Below, in pieces: positions 1 through 6,671 of a stretch of 25,493 nucleotides of DNA. Origin of the DNA: an uncultured Prevotella sp. (lineage in GTDB: Bacteria; Bacteroidota; Bacteroidia; Bacteroidales; Bacteroidaceae); contig USAI01000029.1 of NCBI GenBank assembly GCA_900552675.1, forward strand, positions 1 to 25,493. The letters are read 5' to 3'. The stretch's first letter is position 1; every line of letters starts with the position of its first letter. The notes under the pieces were generated by a model that saw only the letters and a list, made by a program, of their open reading frames with translations, was not told the origin of the DNA and searched no databases. Position numbers and translations under genes: made by a program.

Positions 1-464
1 AAGTCGTGTCCCCACTCCGAAATGCAGTGCGCCTCGTCGATGGCGTAGAACGAAATCTTAAACGATTGGAAGAAGGCGATATTGTCTTCCTTATTCAGCG
101 ACTCGGGGGCCACATACAGCAGCTTGGTGCGTCCGCTACGCACGTCGTTCATCACCTGTATCACGGCTGCCTTGTTCAGCGACGAGTTGAGGTAGTGTGC
201 CAGTGCGGGCTCGTCGCTCAGCGCGTTCACCGCGTCTACCTGATTCTTCATCAGGGCGATGAGGGGCGACACCACGATGGCGGTGCCCTCCATCAACAGC
301 GATGGTAGCTGGTAGCACAAGCTTTTGCCGCCGCCTGTAGGCATCAACACAAACACATTGTTTCCGTCGAGCAAACTGCGTATGATGGCTTCTTGTTCGC
401 CTTTAAACTTATCGAAGCCGAAGTAGCGTTTTAGTTGTTCGTTAAGATTTACGTCTTTGGTCAT
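1..464 (-). CDS. recQ: ATP-dependent DNA helicase RecQ, N-terminal part (runs off left edge)
   Basis: RecQ is a 3'-5' DNA helicase used in recombination and replication repair. The first 154 codons are visible. They begin MTKDVNLNEQLKRYFGF and carry the RecQ motif 0 region (FDKFKGEQEAI, near residue 17-27), the Walker A motif MPTGGGKS (residues 41-48), motif Ia (VVSPLIALMKNQ), and at the very edge the DEAH box followed by the aromatic-rich loop, AIDEAHCISEWGHDF. That loop is diagnostic of RecQ among superfamily 2 helicases. The start is the ATG whose complement is at 462-464, 40 bp after the clpX stop, so it probably sits in the same transcript as clpP-clpX. The rest of the helicase, RQC and HRDC domains lie outside the window. 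Confidence 0.95.
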   Translation of the reverse strand, partial: MTKDVNLNEQLKRYFGFDKFKGEQEAIIRSLLDGNNVFVLMPTGGGKSLCYQLPSLLMEGTAIVVSPLIALMKNQVDAVNALSDEPALAHYLNSSLNKAAVIQVMNDVRSGRTKLLYVAPESLNKEDNIAFFQSFKISFYAIDEAHCISEWGHD

Positions 465-504
465 AGCATTTCTTGTTAGGTTTTGGGGTGTGGGGTGGAG
501 GGGG

Positions 505-1752
505 CTACGACGCCTCCTCCATGCGGTTAAGATTTGATTTCTCCAGCTGTGCCTTGGCATAGTCGAGCGATACCACAAACTTCTTAACCTTTTTGCTGGG
601 TATCTCATACATGGCATCCATCATCACCGACTCTACAATCGAGCGCAAGCCACGAGCGCCCAGCTTATATTGCACAGCCTTGTCTACGATGTAGTCGAGC
701 GTCTCTTCAGGGAAGCTGAGCTTGATGCCATCCATCTCAAACAGCTTGATATATTGTTTTACGATGCTGTTCTTAGGTTCTGACAAGATGCGGCGCAGGG
801 CCTCTTTGTCGAGGGGCTTGAGGTAGGTGAGCACGGGCAGACGACCGATGATCTCTGGAATAAGTCCGAACGACTTCAAGTCTTGTGGCAGCACATACTG
901 CATGAGGTCGCCCTTGTCGATACGTGCCACGTTCTGTATGGCGTTGAAGCCCACGGTGTGGGTGTTCATGCGCTGTGCTATCTTGCTCTCGATGCCGTCG
1001 AAGGCGCCACCGCAGATGAAGAGAATGTTGCGTGTGTCAACGTGCACATAGTCTTGGTCAGGATGCTTACGGCCTCCCTTAGGCGGCACGTTTACCATGG
1101 TGCCTTCAAGCAGTTTCAGCAAGCCTTGCTGCACACCCTCGCCACTCACGTCGCGGGTGATGCTGGGGTTGTCGCTCTTACGGGCGATCTTGTCAATCTC
1201 GTCGATGAAGACGATGCCCTGCTGTGCGGCCTCTACATCATAGTCGGCCACCTGAAGCAGTCGAGACAAGATGCTCTCAACGTCTTCGCCCACATAGCCA
1301 GCCTCGGTAAACACCGTGGCGTCGACAATGGTGAAGGGCACGTCGAGTAGGCGTGCGATGGTGCGTGCCAGCAAGGTTTTACCTGTGCCGGTGCTTCCCA
1401 CCATAATGATATTGCTCTTTTCAATCTCTACGCCGCTCTCGTCGTGTGGCTGACGCAGACGCTTGTAGTGGTTATACACGGCCACCGAGAGATAACGTTT
1501 TGCCTCGTCTTGGCCAATGATATATTCGTCAAGATATTGTTTTATCTCTGTAGGCTTGGGCACCTGCTTCAGGTTGAAGTGGTGCTGGCCGTCCTTCTTG
1601 TTGCGACGTGCTTCGGGCTCGAGCTCAAGGTTCATCGACTTGAGTATCTCGTAGCACTGTCGCACACAGTCAGAGCAGATGTATCCGTTCTGTCCTGTGA
1701 TGAGCAGTTCGGCATCTTTTTCTGGTCTTCCGCAGAAGTTACATTTGTTCAT
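505..1752 (-). CDS. clpX: ClpX, ATPase subunit of the ClpXP protease
   Basis: ClpX is the AAA+ unfoldase that recognises tagged proteins and feeds them into ClpP in the cytoplasm. The 415-aa protein has the usual full length. An N-terminal zinc-binding domain shows four cysteines (C4, C7, C26, C29). The AAA+ module has Walker A GSTGTGKT (119-126), pore loop GYVGED (142-147), Walker B VFIDEID (161-167), the pore-2 region VPPKGGRKHP, the arginine-bearing IIGRLPV (301-307) and sensor II GARGLR (375-380). The ClpP-docking loop, IGF in E. coli, appears as VGF (257-259). It lies downstream of clpP on the same strand; the 245-bp gap between them holds a repeat array. No promoter of its own was seen. 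Confidence 0.97.
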   Translation of the reverse strand: MNKCNFCGRPEKDAELLITGQNGYICSDCVRQCYEILKSMNLELEPEARRNKKDGQHHFNLKQVPKPTEIKQYLDEYIIGQDEAKRYLSVAVYNHYKRLRQPHDESGVEIEKSNIIMVGSTGTGKTLLARTIARLLDVPFTIVDATVFTEAGYVGEDVESILSRLLQVADYDVEAAQQGIVFIDEIDKIARKSDNPSITRDVSGEGVQQGLLKLLEGTMVNVPPKGGRKHPDQDYVHVDTRNILFICGGAFDGIESKIAQRMNTHTVGFNAIQNVARIDKGDLMQYVLPQDLKSFGLIPEIIGRLPVLTYLKPLDKEALRRILSEPKNSIVKQYIKLFEMDGIKLSFPEETLDYIVDKAVQYKLGARGLRSIVESVMMDAMYEIPSKKVKKFVVSLDYAKAQLEKSNLNRMEEAS

Positions 1753-1772
1753 TCTCTGTCTTTATTTTTATA

Positions 1773-1993
1773 GTTAACGAGTTGACAAGTTGACAAGTTG
1801 CTTGCTTTTGTTGTTATAGTTGACAAGTTGCTTGCTTTTGTTATTATAGTTGACAAGTTGCTTGCTTTTGTTGTTATAGTTAACAAGTCGCTTGCTTTTG
1901 TTGTTATAGTTAACAAGTCATTGCCTCTCCCTGAGCGAGCAATGCATCTCTCCTTGTCTACTCGTCAACTTGTCTACTTGTCAACTCGTCAAC
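1773..1993. repeat. 28-bp inverted repeat flanking the tandem array
   Basis: The left arm is 1773-1800 and the right arm 1966-1993. They are reverse complements at 26 of 28 positions and are made of short gttgac/acaag blocks. The arms enclose about 165 bp with the tandem array and a small 6-bp hairpin (cattgc 1919-1924 with gcaatg 1939-1944). The right arm ends 4 bp before the clpP stop codon. In the clpP-clpX mRNA the arms could close a long stem. The element resembles a dispersed intergenic repeat; its function is unknown. Confidence 0.8.
1789..1920. repeat. 30-bp tandem repeat array between clpP and clpX
   Basis: Four full copies of a 30-bp unit lie at 1789-1818, 1819-1848, 1849-1878 and 1879-1908, followed by a 12-bp partial copy to 1920. 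Each unit starts with gttgacaagttg or the variant gttaacaagtcg, continues with cttgctttt, and ends ttgttata (ttattata in copy 2). The first three copies differ from each other at a single position. The array is part of the clpP-clpX transcribed spacer. Copy number is likely to vary between strains because units this similar slip easily. Confidence 0.93.
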
Positions 1994-1997
1994 TAAC

Positions 1998-2663
1998 CTA
2001 TTTCTTTCTCTCCAGCACAGTGTCTACCATGCCATATTCTTTCGCCTCGGGTGCTGTCATCCAGTAGTTGCGGTCGCTGTCGGCCCACACCTTATCAAAG
2101 GGCTGGTGCGAGTGTTCAGAGATGATGTTGTACAGCTCTTTCTTCATCTGGCCTATCAGCTTGGCTTCAATCTCGATATCTGAAGCCTGACCCTGCGTGC
2201 CACCCAGCGGCTGGTGTATCATCACGCGGCTATGTTTCAGCGCGCTACGTTTGCCCTCTTGTCCTGCTACCAGCAGCACGGCACCCATTGATGCTGCCAT
2301 GCCCGAGCACAGTGTGGCCACGTCGGCCGAGATATATTGCATCGTGTCGTAGATGCCGAGGCCAGCGGTAACGCTACCGCCAGGCGAGTTGATGTAAAGC
2401 GAGATGTCTTTCGAGTTGTCTACCGAGTCGAGATACAGCAGCTGCGCCATGATGGTGTTGGCTACATAGTCGTCGATAGGAGTGCCGAGAAAGATGATAC
2501 GGTCGGCCATCAAGCGCGAGAACACGTCCATCTGTGTTACGTTCAGCTTTCGCTCTTCAAGGATATACGGATTGAGGTATTGCGACTCTGACTTGATAAC
2601 ATCGTCAATCACCATACCATTCATGCCAAGGTGTTGTGTGGCAAATTTTCTAAAATCGTTCAT
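1998..2663 (-). CDS. clpP: ClpP, proteolytic subunit of Clp protease
   Basis: ClpP is the barrel-forming serine peptidase partnered by ClpX. The 221-aa protein matches the family in length. The nucleophile is Ser125 in GMAASMGA (121-128) and the catalytic His is His150 in HSRVMIHQPLGG. The third triad position falls at residue 199 in the segment DSDRNYWMTAPEA. By alignment to the E. coli segment RDRFLSAPEA, which has the Asp six residues before the Pro, this position is Asn (codon aac, complement of 2067-2069) instead of the usual Asp. Everything else, including the INSPGGSV motif (91-98), is intact, so the gene is not decayed. It has its own promoter upstream and is followed by clpX. Confidence 0.96.
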   Translation of the reverse strand: MNDFRKFATQHLGMNGMVIDDVIKSESQYLNPYILEERKLNVTQMDVFSRLMADRIIFLGTPIDDYVANTIMAQLLYLDSVDNSKDISLYINSPGGSVTAGLGIYDTMQYISADVATLCSGMAASMGAVLLVAGQEGKRSALKHSRVMIHQPLGGTQGQASDIEIEAKLIGQMKKELYNIISEHSHQPFDKVWADSDRNYWMTAPEAKEYGMVDTVLERKK

Positions 2664-2695
2664 ACAATTTATTGTTATCTACTAAACAAAAAAAG

Positions 2696-2769
2696 AGAGG
2701 TTATCGGCTTTCTGCCCCTCGTTTGCGATATTATTTCTACAAAGATAGGCAAAAAAGTCGATAACCTCT
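2696..2769 (-). terminator. Terminator-like hairpin between tig and clpP with promoter in the loop
   Basis: Perfect 11-bp arms agaggttatcg (2696-2706) and cgataacctct (2759-2769) enclose a 52-nt loop. Read on the minus strand the second arm is followed by ctttttttg, a U-run, as in an intrinsic terminator. The loop contains the clpP promoter, so transcripts coming from tig contain the complete stem while transcripts started inside the loop contain only its second arm. Confidence 0.65.
2740..2747 (-). promoter_or_regulatory. Probable clpP promoter -7 box
   Basis: On the minus strand this reads tatctttg, an exact match to the Bacteroidetes -7 consensus TAnnTTTG, 76 bp before the clpP start codon. 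It lies within the loop of the tig-clpP hairpin. No strong -33 element was identified. Confidence 0.6.
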
Positions 2770-2835
2770 TTTATTTGAAGAAGTTTTTTTCTTTTTCTTT
2801 GAACTTTAATCCGTTCAGAAGTTAAATGAAATTAT

Positions 2836-2856
2836 GAAGTTTTTGGCAAAAACTTC
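2836..2856 (-). terminator. Hairpin just downstream of tig
   Basis: A 9-bp perfect stem (gaagttttt with aaaaacttc) closes a 3-nt loop 24 bp after the tig stop codon. The following minus-strand sequence is AT-rich (ataatttcattt) but has no long U-run, so it is a weak terminator or an mRNA 3'-end stabiliser. Confidence 0.5.
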
Positions 2857-2880
2857 AAGAAATCCCCCTTTTCGGCAGGA

Positions 2881-4248
2881 TTACTTTTCTTCCATCAGCT
2901 TGTTAAACTCGTCAAGCGTCACTTCCTTCTCGTTCAGTTTTACTGAAGCCTTCAGGGCGTTAACCAGCTTCTTGTCAACAGCGCGGTCAACGAAGCCGTC
3001 AATGTTCTCACGCTTCTTCAGCATCTCGTCAACATAGCGGTCAACATACTCCTCGGGCACGTTGTCCATGCCATACTGTGCAAACTGCATGCGAGCGCCT
3101 TCCTTAGCGGCAGCCTTCACATCGTTGTCGTCAACCTTAATGTCGTGAGCCTTCACCAGCTGCTCTTTGATGAGGTGCCACTTCAGCTGCTCAAGGCTGG
3201 CAGCAAAGTTCTTCTCAACAAACTCTTCGCCGCGCTCCTTGTTGTTAGCCAGCATGATGCGCTTCAGCAGAGCCTCGGGGAACTGCAGTTCGCCTACCTT
3301 CTCCTCGGTATATTTCTTTACGTCCTCAAGGAACTTGAAGTCGCTGTTTACCTCGAGCTGCGGAACCAACGACTCGGCAATCTTCTCGCGGCACTGCTCC
3401 TCGGTGGTAACGTCGGTCTCTTCGCCAAAGATCTTCTTGTAGAAGTCTTCGTTCAGGTCGGCCTTCTTGAAGCGGTTAATCTCTGTAATCTGATAGCTAA
3501 AGTCGGCGGTCAGCTCCTTAGCCTGCTCGCGTGTAATCTTCAGCAGAGAAGAGATTTCAGCCTCGCCCTCGGGATAAGCCTTGCGGGGGTTGAAGGTGAT
3601 GATGTCGCCCAGCTTGGCACCATCAAACAGATACTTCTGCTCGTCTACCTTAATATACTGGGGCATCAGCACAGCAGCCTCAACAGTGACGCCACCTTCC
3701 TTGGTGTTGCCCTCAGCGTCGAGCTCGCGCAGGTCGCCCTTCAGCATATCGTTCTGCTCAGCGTCAAAGTCTTCAGCCTTTACATATTCGCCAGCGCGGC
3801 TCTGCAGCATCTCCAGCTGCTTGGTAATCAGGTCGGCGTCGGCCTTAATCTTATAATAGTCGATCTTGTTCTTGCCGTTCAGCTCAATCTTAAACTCGGG
3901 AGCCACAGCAATATCGAAGATGAAGGTATAAGGAGCATCCTTCTCAATGTCAACGGGCACCTGCTTCTCTGAAGGCATGGGCTCGCCCAGCATCTGTATC
4001 TCGTTGTCTTTGATGTATTTGTACATCTGCTCGCCAACAACCTTGTTTACAGCCTCCATCTTAACCTGTGTGCCAAACTGCTTCTTAATCAAGCCCATGG
4101 GCACCATGCCGGGGCGGAAACCAGGATAGTTAGCTTTCTTACGATATTCTTTCAGGGTCTTCTCGGCATCAGCCTTGAAGTCAGCTTCTTCTACCGTGAT
4201 GGTGAGCAAACCGTTCACCTTCTCCGGATTTTCAAATGAAATGTTCAT
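2881..4248 (-). CDS. tig: Trigger factor, ribosome-associated chaperone
   Basis: Trigger factor binds the ribosomal exit tunnel and shields nascent chains in the cytoplasm. The 455-aa protein starts MNISFENPEKVNGLLTITV and carries the ribosome-docking signature GFRPGMVP (residues 43-50) in the N-terminal domain. A middle region at about 150-250 occupies the place of the peptidyl-prolyl isomerase domain but is not a clear match by eye, as is usual in Bacteroidetes. The C-terminal half is highly charged and helical (KKRENIDGFVDRAVDKKLV near 412-430), typical of the chaperone cradle. It is the first gene of the tig-clpP-clpX-recQ block. Confidence 0.95.
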   Translation of the reverse strand: MNISFENPEKVNGLLTITVEEADFKADAEKTLKEYRKKANYPGFRPGMVPMGLIKKQFGTQVKMEAVNKVVGEQMYKYIKDNEIQMLGEPMPSEKQVPVDIEKDAPYTFIFDIAVAPEFKIELNGKNKIDYYKIKADADLITKQLEMLQSRAGEYVKAEDFDAEQNDMLKGDLRELDAEGNTKEGGVTVEAAVLMPQYIKVDEQKYLFDGAKLGDIITFNPRKAYPEGEAEISSLLKITREQAKELTADFSYQITEINRFKKADLNEDFYKKIFGEETDVTTEEQCREKIAESLVPQLEVNSDFKFLEDVKKYTEEKVGELQFPEALLKRIMLANNKERGEEFVEKNFAASLEQLKWHLIKEQLVKAHDIKVDDNDVKAAAKEGARMQFAQYGMDNVPEEYVDRYVDEMLKKRENIDGFVDRAVDKKLVNALKASVKLNEKEVTLDEFNKLMEEK

Positions 4249-4384
4249 CTTAGTTTTCTTTATTTTATGTTATTATATTCTTTTCGTTTCTATGCACCAT
4301 GATGGGCGGTGGCATTGCTTTGCACGAGGGCAATGGCTTTGGCTGGCTTCTACCCCGATAGGCACAACAATGCAATTTGAGGTG

Positions 4385-4392
4385 CAAATTTA
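4385..4392 (-). promoter_or_regulatory. Probable tig promoter -7 box
   Basis: The minus strand reads taaatttg (TAnnTTTG) about 135 bp upstream of the tig start, implying a leader of roughly 130 nt. The leader can form a 6-bp hairpin (cattgc/gcaatg arms near 4313-4336). No convincing -33 box was found. Confidence 0.45.
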
Positions 4393-4579
4393 CTCATAAT
4401 TAACGTAATAACCTAAACTCATAGTAAAAAATTTGTTTTTTTAACCCAAATCGGTCGTTAGGGCTTGCTTGTATTTTATATTTTAAAAGAAAGAAAAACG
4501 GCCGAAACGCAGGATGACGTGCCAGCATCGACATTTTATGTATTAACTGGGGCGTTTTGTACAGAATGAAGAAAAACAC

Positions 4580-4610
4580 TTGGAGGGGTAGAAGATAATG
4601 TCTATCTTTG
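4580..4610 (+). promoter_or_regulatory. Promoter of the phospho-signalling/caspase cassette
   Basis: A -7 box tatctttg lies at 4603-4610, an exact TAnnTTTG match, and a ttg at 4580-4582 sits 20 bp upstream in the -33 position. Transcription would start near 4615-4620, leaving a leader of about 40 nt before the first gene. Confidence 0.75.
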
Positions 4611-4660
4611 CAGTGTAATAAAAACAAAACACAGTATAAACCCTTTTAACACATATAATT

Positions 4661-5386
4661 ATGAATACAAAGAAGAACGAGAACGTGAAGGCTAACATGG
4701 CAGCAGCCGCCAGTTCAACACTTGGTGCAGCCGTTGGCGTTGTAGGTGGAACATTGCTGTCTGAAGAGATACATGCAGCCCAAGTGGAAGACCCCGTTCT
4801 TCCTGAAGACCCCCAAGCCACTGACGATGTTCCCATTGTAGATGTTGAGGCACCCACCCATAGCACCGCTTCTCAGCCCACAGTGGCCGCTACCACTTCG
4901 CACGTTACCCCCGTTAATGTTGAACCCATTGCCCCCGAGCCTATTCCTGAGCCCGACCCCATTCCCGCTCCTGGTACTGATCCCCTCCCTGTTCCTGACC
5001 CCGATCCTGAACCTACTCCTGGTCCCAACGTAATACCTGCTTCTTCGCTCAGCCCTGATGTGCAGGTGCTCGACTATCAAACCATTACTGGCGCCGACGG
5101 ACAGCAGATGGATGCCGCACTTGTAAACATTAGTGGCAATCAAGCCCTTATCGTTGATGCCGACCGTGATGGCGTGGCCGATGCGCTTGTTGCTGACGCA
5201 AACAATAACGGGCAGATTGACAACGACGAGGTAGTGGATATCTCTATACATCAACTCTCGATGTCTGAACTTCAGGCAGCGGCGAACCCCGACCCCGTTG
5301 CTGATCCCGATCCCAACGTCATGGCGCAGAACGCTTATAATAGCGACTATGAGAACAATGCCAATGTTGACGATTACATGGCATAA
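4661..5386 (+). CDS. Acidic proline-rich protein with glycine-zipper segment and EF-hand-like loops
   Basis: I do not recognise a named family. The 241-aa protein has a short polar N-terminus, then a small-residue hydrophobic stretch (residues 13-33, with LGAAVGVVGGTLL) that could be a membrane segment, a glycine-zipper or an unusual signal peptide. A long acidic, proline-rich linker follows (about 41-125, rich in PxP and DPDP). Next is a compact block (132-195) with two calcium-loop-like motifs, DADRDGVAD (166-174) and DANNNGQIDNDE (179-190). The tail carries VMAQN and ends YMA. The same block and the VMAQN motif recur in the next gene, so the two are paralogues. First gene of a six-gene unit; the gap to the second is 58 bp. 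Confidence 0.85.
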   Translation: MNTKKNENVKANMAAAASSTLGAAVGVVGGTLLSEEIHAAQVEDPVLPEDPQATDDVPIVDVEAPTHSTASQPTVAATTSHVTPVNVEPIAPEPIPEPDPIPAPGTDPLPVPDPDPEPTPGPNVIPASSLSPDVQVLDYQTITGADGQQMDAALVNISGNQALIVDADRDGVADALVADANNNGQIDNDEVVDISIHQLSMSELQAAANPDPVADPDPNVMAQNAYNSDYENNANVDDYMA

Positions 5387-5444
5387 ACAATACAAAAGCA
5401 CTCCATATTATATATACTTTAATAACCGTTTAAAATACTGAGCA

Positions 5445-6638
5445 ATGAATACAAATAATATAGATAACGAGCGCACTCAATATGATGCCAATCTTGACGA
5501 GCGCACCCAGATTGACAATACCGAGCGCACCCAGCGTACCGAAAACGCTGAACAGCACAACAACGCAGCGCCCTCACAGCCGGCACAGCCCATCAAAAAG
5601 GGCCCGAAGGTAGGACGCATCCTTGGCGGAGCCGCAGCAGGCGTAGCCCTTGGCGCAGCTGCCACCGTGCTCAGCAGCGGCACTCCTGTTGATGGTGCCG
5701 AAGCAAATGGCGGCGAAGAGGTGCCCACATGGAGCGATGGCGAGGTGCCAGTGGCGCATGGCGTTAACGACGATATGTCGTTTACCGAAGCCTTCAACAC
5801 GGCTCGTACCGAAGTAGGCCCTGGTGGCGCCTTCGAGTGGCACGGTAATATATACCATACCTATAATAAGGCCGAATGGGATAACATGTCGGCCGAAGAT
5901 AAAGCTGCCTTCGGACAACACTTCAGCTGGACGGGCTCGGCAACGGCTCAGAACGACGAGGTAGAGGTGGTTAATGTACACACCGCTGGCCACACCACTG
6001 GTCACACCGCTGGTCACACCGCAGACCATGCTACGGCTCATGCTGAAACCGCTCATGCCGAAACCGCTCAGGCGCAACCCGTAGCCCAAGGCCCTCAGGG
6101 CGACGAGCCTAACTATATAACTGGTAACCAGGGCCCTCATCCACAGCCAGTAGCGTCTAACGAACCACACACGGTATCTGAAGAGAGCGATGTGCAGATA
6201 CTGGGCGTTTCCCACGACGACGAAACGGGTTATACCTTTGCACAGCTTTCCGTTGATAACCACGATGCCATCATGGTTGACATCAATGGCGACCACGAGT
6301 TTGATGTTTTGGCTGTCGACTTCAACGACAATGGCAAGCTTGAAGACAATGAATATGCCAACATTTCTGGAGGACACATCACTGAAACGTATGCTCAACA
6401 GATGGCTGCAATAAACCAAGCGCCGAACACCGATACTGATGATAGCGCAACCAGCCCTGTTGAACATGACGAACCGCAGGTAATGGCTCAGAACGACGAA
6501 GTAGCACCTCAAGTGGGCACTACATCTGGCGAATATGATTGTGGTACCACCAACGACAGCCTCCCCGTCGACTTAGAAAACGACTGTCTCAGCGAGCAGC
6601 CCACTGACGACTTCTCTGACGGTAGCTTGATGGTATAA
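5445..6638 (+). CDS. Paralogous glycine-zipper/EF-hand-like protein with ERTQ and His-Thr repeats
   Basis: A 397-aa protein of no family I can name. The first 34 residues hold three ERTQ tetrapeptides (9-12, 19-22, 27-30) in an Asn/Asp-rich context. A basic patch (KKGPKVGR) precedes the Gly/Ala hydrophobic segment (58-80, LGGAAAGVALGAAATVL), which fits a membrane segment with a 50-residue N-terminal tail. Residues 128-162 form a distinct aromatic block (FEWHGNIYHTY, then EWDNMSAEDKAAF). A His/Thr/Ala-rich repeat follows (179-210, GHT units). The shared block at 249-310 contains DINGDHEFD (279-287) and DFNDNGKLEDNE (292-303), matching the preceding gene. If the zipper spans the membrane, the positive-inside rule places the ERTQ tail in the cytoplasm, within reach of the kinase encoded downstream. 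Confidence 0.85.
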   Translation: MNTNNIDNERTQYDANLDERTQIDNTERTQRTENAEQHNNAAPSQPAQPIKKGPKVGRILGGAAAGVALGAAATVLSSGTPVDGAEANGGEEVPTWSDGEVPVAHGVNDDMSFTEAFNTARTEVGPGGAFEWHGNIYHTYNKAEWDNMSAEDKAAFGQHFSWTGSATAQNDEVEVVNVHTAGHTTGHTAGHTADHATAHAETAHAETAQAQPVAQGPQGDEPNYITGNQGPHPQPVASNEPHTVSEESDVQILGVSHDDETGYTFAQLSVDNHDAIMVDINGDHEFDVLAVDFNDNGKLEDNEYANISGGHITETYAQQMAAINQAPNTDTDDSATSPVEHDEPQVMAQNDEVAPQVGTTSGEYDCGTTNDSLPVDLENDCLSEQPTDDFSDGSLMV

Positions 6639-6671
6639 TCTTCTATTTCACATTACTCTTTAACCGTTTTT

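Larger units (their letters stand above)
4249..4660. other. Divergent intergenic region between tig and the six-gene cassette
   Basis: These 412 bp contain no convincing gene. They hold the tig leader and promoter on the minus side and the cassette promoter at 4580-4610 on the plus side. The middle part (4420-4560) is AT-rich and shows no clear repeat or structure. Confidence 0.6.

Noticed and set aside
1798..2067. Plus-strand open frame across the clpP-clpX spacer encoding a repetitive LLAFVVIVDK-type peptide
   Set aside because: It is a by-product of the 30-bp tandem repeat and runs into antisense clpP; no promoter or family resemblance.
3145..3972. Plus-strand open frame opposite trigger factor, rich in Leu
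   Set aside because: Antisense shadow of a well-supported trigger factor gene.
5161..5232. Dockerin or thrombospondin type 3 repeat in the first zipper protein
   Set aside because: The Asp-rich loops fit only in part; the conserved helices of dockerin and the Cys pattern of thrombospondin repeats are missing.
5574..6512. Minus-strand open frame opposite the second zipper protein
   Set aside because: The translated sequence is non-protein-like (rich in Val, Ile, Arg and Tyr without domains), while the plus frame has clear repeats and a paralogue.
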